Part shown: piece after piece, positions 49,295-49,296 of the stretch
Numbering within the stretch: the stretch's first letter is position 1
Layout of the letters: each line of letters begins with the position of its first letter
Assembly (NCBI GenBank): GCA_964552765.1
Contig: CAZKIA010000003.1
Span: 1-49,296 of the forward strand
Origin: JAPUDQ01 sp964552765
GTDB taxonomy: Bacteria > Patescibacteriota > Saccharimonadia > Saccharimonadales > Saccharimonadaceae
Direction of reading: 5' to 3'
Length of the DNA: 49,296 nt
Made by a program: the position numbers and the translations under genes
Notes under the pieces: model-generated
Seen by the model: only the letters and a program-made list of their open reading frames with translations
What the model was told of the DNA's origin: nothing
The model's database searches: none

Positions 49295-49296
49295 AT

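Noticed and set aside
1..49296. UGA recoded as glycine, as in Gracilibacteria/Absconditabacteria
   Set aside because: Known families here (for example FtsW, Fur-neighbour and cassette genes) end properly at TGA, and no conserved glycine is encoded by TGA in recognised proteins.
1..49296. CRISPR array, insertion sequence, prophage or attachment sites
   Set aside because: No regularly spaced direct repeats of 25-40 bp with spacers, no transposase or integrase motifs, and no phage structural genes were seen. The heptad arrays are too short and are coding.

Overview
The window looks like a chromosomal segment of an ultra-small Patescibacteria (CPR) bacterium, most likely a Candidatus Saccharibacteria (TM7) relative. 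The reasons are a compact dcw cluster (mraZ-rsmH-ftsL-like-ftsI-mraY-ftsW-murG-ftsQ-like) without local mur ligases, a large CPR-style VirD4/TraG-like ATPase, many short uncharacterised membrane proteins, tight ATGA overlaps, and TGA used as an ordinary stop. The lineage is inferred from gene style only; no rRNA is present. There is a 10-N scaffolding gap at 40704-40713.

Layout. 1-3.7 kb: the end of an EcoRI-type adenine methyltransferase, small genes, an AbrB/HhH pair, a zincin-like protein and a CYTH protein. 3.7-12.2 kb: the K+ transporter Kup, a DUF2871 protein, uncharacterised membrane proteins, an excalibur-domain protein, a Pif1-like helicase and an MmpL-type transporter. 12.2-17.2 kb: an LssY_C protein divergent from a GH1 glycosidase, then yvcK, a HAD protein and a galU-like nucleotidyltransferase. 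17.2-25.8 kb: the dcw cluster, with an MraZ-box promoter, a DnaA-box palindrome, a heavily structured mraZ-rsmH spacer and a micro-ORF. 26.4-34.1 kb (minus strand): the TraG-like ATPase, a sigma-region-4/HARE-like protein, an HD hydrolase and topA. 34.6-40.9 kb: dprA, an unassigned ncRNA with its own promoter and terminator, a ZIP transporter convergent with a Fur-family regulator, pth, der and an RluB-like synthase. 40.9-49.2 kb: a histidine kinase and response regulator, a DEAD-box helicase, yajQ, a SIMPL protein and small membrane proteins.

Three layers lie on top of this ordinary gene content. First, five isolated small-gene cassettes (729-1076, 34303-34608, 39544-40099, 43835-44173, 48719-49156) use strongly C/G-ending codons unlike their neighbours; four have near-consensus promoters and all end near a long perfect or near-perfect hairpin. 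Second, a purine-rich heptanucleotide repeat (GAGGGAA-like) sits inside the coding regions of topA (twice), der and, in degenerate form, the rluB-like gene. Third, there are structured RNAs: a ~375-nt orphan transcript at 35574-35950, a seven-hairpin region between mraZ and rsmH, and a folded leader on the DEAD-box helicase gene.

Many singly transcribed native genes have a TATAAT-like box only 5-9 nt before the start codon, which implies leaderless mRNAs. A TTGCAA operator with the same 18-bp repeat spacing lies at both the ZIP promoter and the fur promoter, pointing to a small metal regulon.
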